Positions 15,328 to 15,537 of a DNA stretch of 15,537 nucleotides are shown one piece after another. The notes below the pieces were generated by a model. It saw only the letters and a list, made by a program, of their open reading frames with translations, was not told where the DNA came from and ran no database searches. The position numbers and the translations under genes were made by a program. This DNA is from Rickettsiales bacterium (GTDB lineage: Bacteria; Pseudomonadota; Alphaproteobacteria; Rickettsiales; UBA1997): positions 1 through 15,537 of the forward strand of contig CANNMN010000011.1 in the NCBI GenBank assembly GCA_947505885.1, written 5' to 3'. Within the stretch, counting starts at the first letter, position 1, and each line of letters begins with the position of its first letter.

Positions 15328-15537
15328 TTAACTAATTAAGCGTTTCATTAAATTCTCACTCGGCTCTGGCCTTTTTCCAAACCACTCCTCAAAACCTACC
15401 ATAGCTTGCTCGACAAGCATTCCAATTCCAGTCACAATTTGATTCCCGCGGATTTCAGCGGATTTCAACAACTCAGTCTTGAGTGGATTGTAGACGATGT
15501 CGTAGACGATCGCAGAATGTTTTAAATTTTTCAGATC
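15328..15537 (-). CDS. aroE: Shikimate dehydrogenase, C-terminal part (starts beyond the right edge)
   Basis: The minus strand at the right edge encodes 69 residues followed by TAA (15328-15330). It reads VYDIVYNPLKTELLKSAEIRG (11-31), then GIGMLVEQAMVGFEEWFG (38-55). These match the conserved AroE C-terminus (DxxYNPxxTxLLxxA and GxxMLxxQAxxxFxxW), which contacts NADP and shikimate. AroE reduces 3-dehydroshikimate to shikimate in aromatic amino acid and folate synthesis. The N-terminal substrate domain and the catalytic Lys are outside the window. It lies upstream of ftsH on the same strand, but a 226-bp gap and a hairpin separate them. Confidence 0.9.
   Translation of the reverse strand, partial: DLKNLKHSAIVYDIVYNPLKTELLKSAEIRGNQIVTGIGMLVEQAMVGFEEWFGKRPEPSENLMKRLIS

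Noticed and set aside
1..15537. tRNA genes, rRNA, CRISPR arrays, insertion sequences or defence islands
   Set aside because: All sizeable frames are housekeeping genes, the gaps are at most about 230 bp, and none shows cloverleaf-like arms, repeat-spacer arrays, or transposase fragments that I could recognise.

Overview
This window reads as ordinary chromosomal backbone of an AT-rich alphaproteobacterium, probably from or near the Rickettsiales. The signs are an alphaproteobacterial-style NusA start, a membrane-anchored CycM-type cytochrome c, a lone ccmB (System I cytochrome maturation genes are scattered in that group), HemJ instead of HemG/HemY, and compact AT-rich coding. A leuA start and an aroE end show that leucine and shikimate synthesis are at least partly present, so this is not the most reduced kind of intracellular parasite. 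The placement is inference from gene content; no rRNA gene is present.

Layout. Bases 1-229 hold the start of leuA (minus strand), divergent from ldcA (plus, start at 313). Then come rlmN and ccmB on the plus strand, separated by gaps of about 100-135 bp that hold hairpins and a degenerate palindromic repeat. From 9950 down to 3099 the minus strand carries prs, cycM, a lapA-like gene, nusA, infB and alr, with very tight joints in prs-cycM-lapA and nusA-infB. hemJ and a vanX-like dipeptidase gene form a plus-strand pair (10032-11027), divergent from prs. The right third is a minus-strand block: aroE (3' end only), then a 226-bp gap with degraded coding-like sequence, then ftsH, dnaN and recF.

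Functions fall into five groups: translation and transcription (nusA, infB, rlmN), replication and repair (dnaN, recF), membrane protein quality control (ftsH), cell-wall D-alanine and muropeptide metabolism (alr, ldcA, vanX-like), and heme and cytochrome c (hemJ, ccmB, cycM), plus PRPP, leucine and shikimate metabolism. Two convergent pairs overlap at their 3' ends (ccmB/alr by 20 bp, vanX-like/recF by 65 bp).

I found no mobile element, CRISPR array, tRNA, rRNA or defence system, and nothing that looks like a new multi-gene system. The observations most worth a second look are: no visible Shine-Dalgarno motif before any of the 14 gene starts; rimP and rbfA absent from the nusA-infB locus together with a short NusA; the abutting hemJ-vanX pair; and the relic-like stretch between aroE and ftsH. 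No gene-free stretch exceeds 300 bp.
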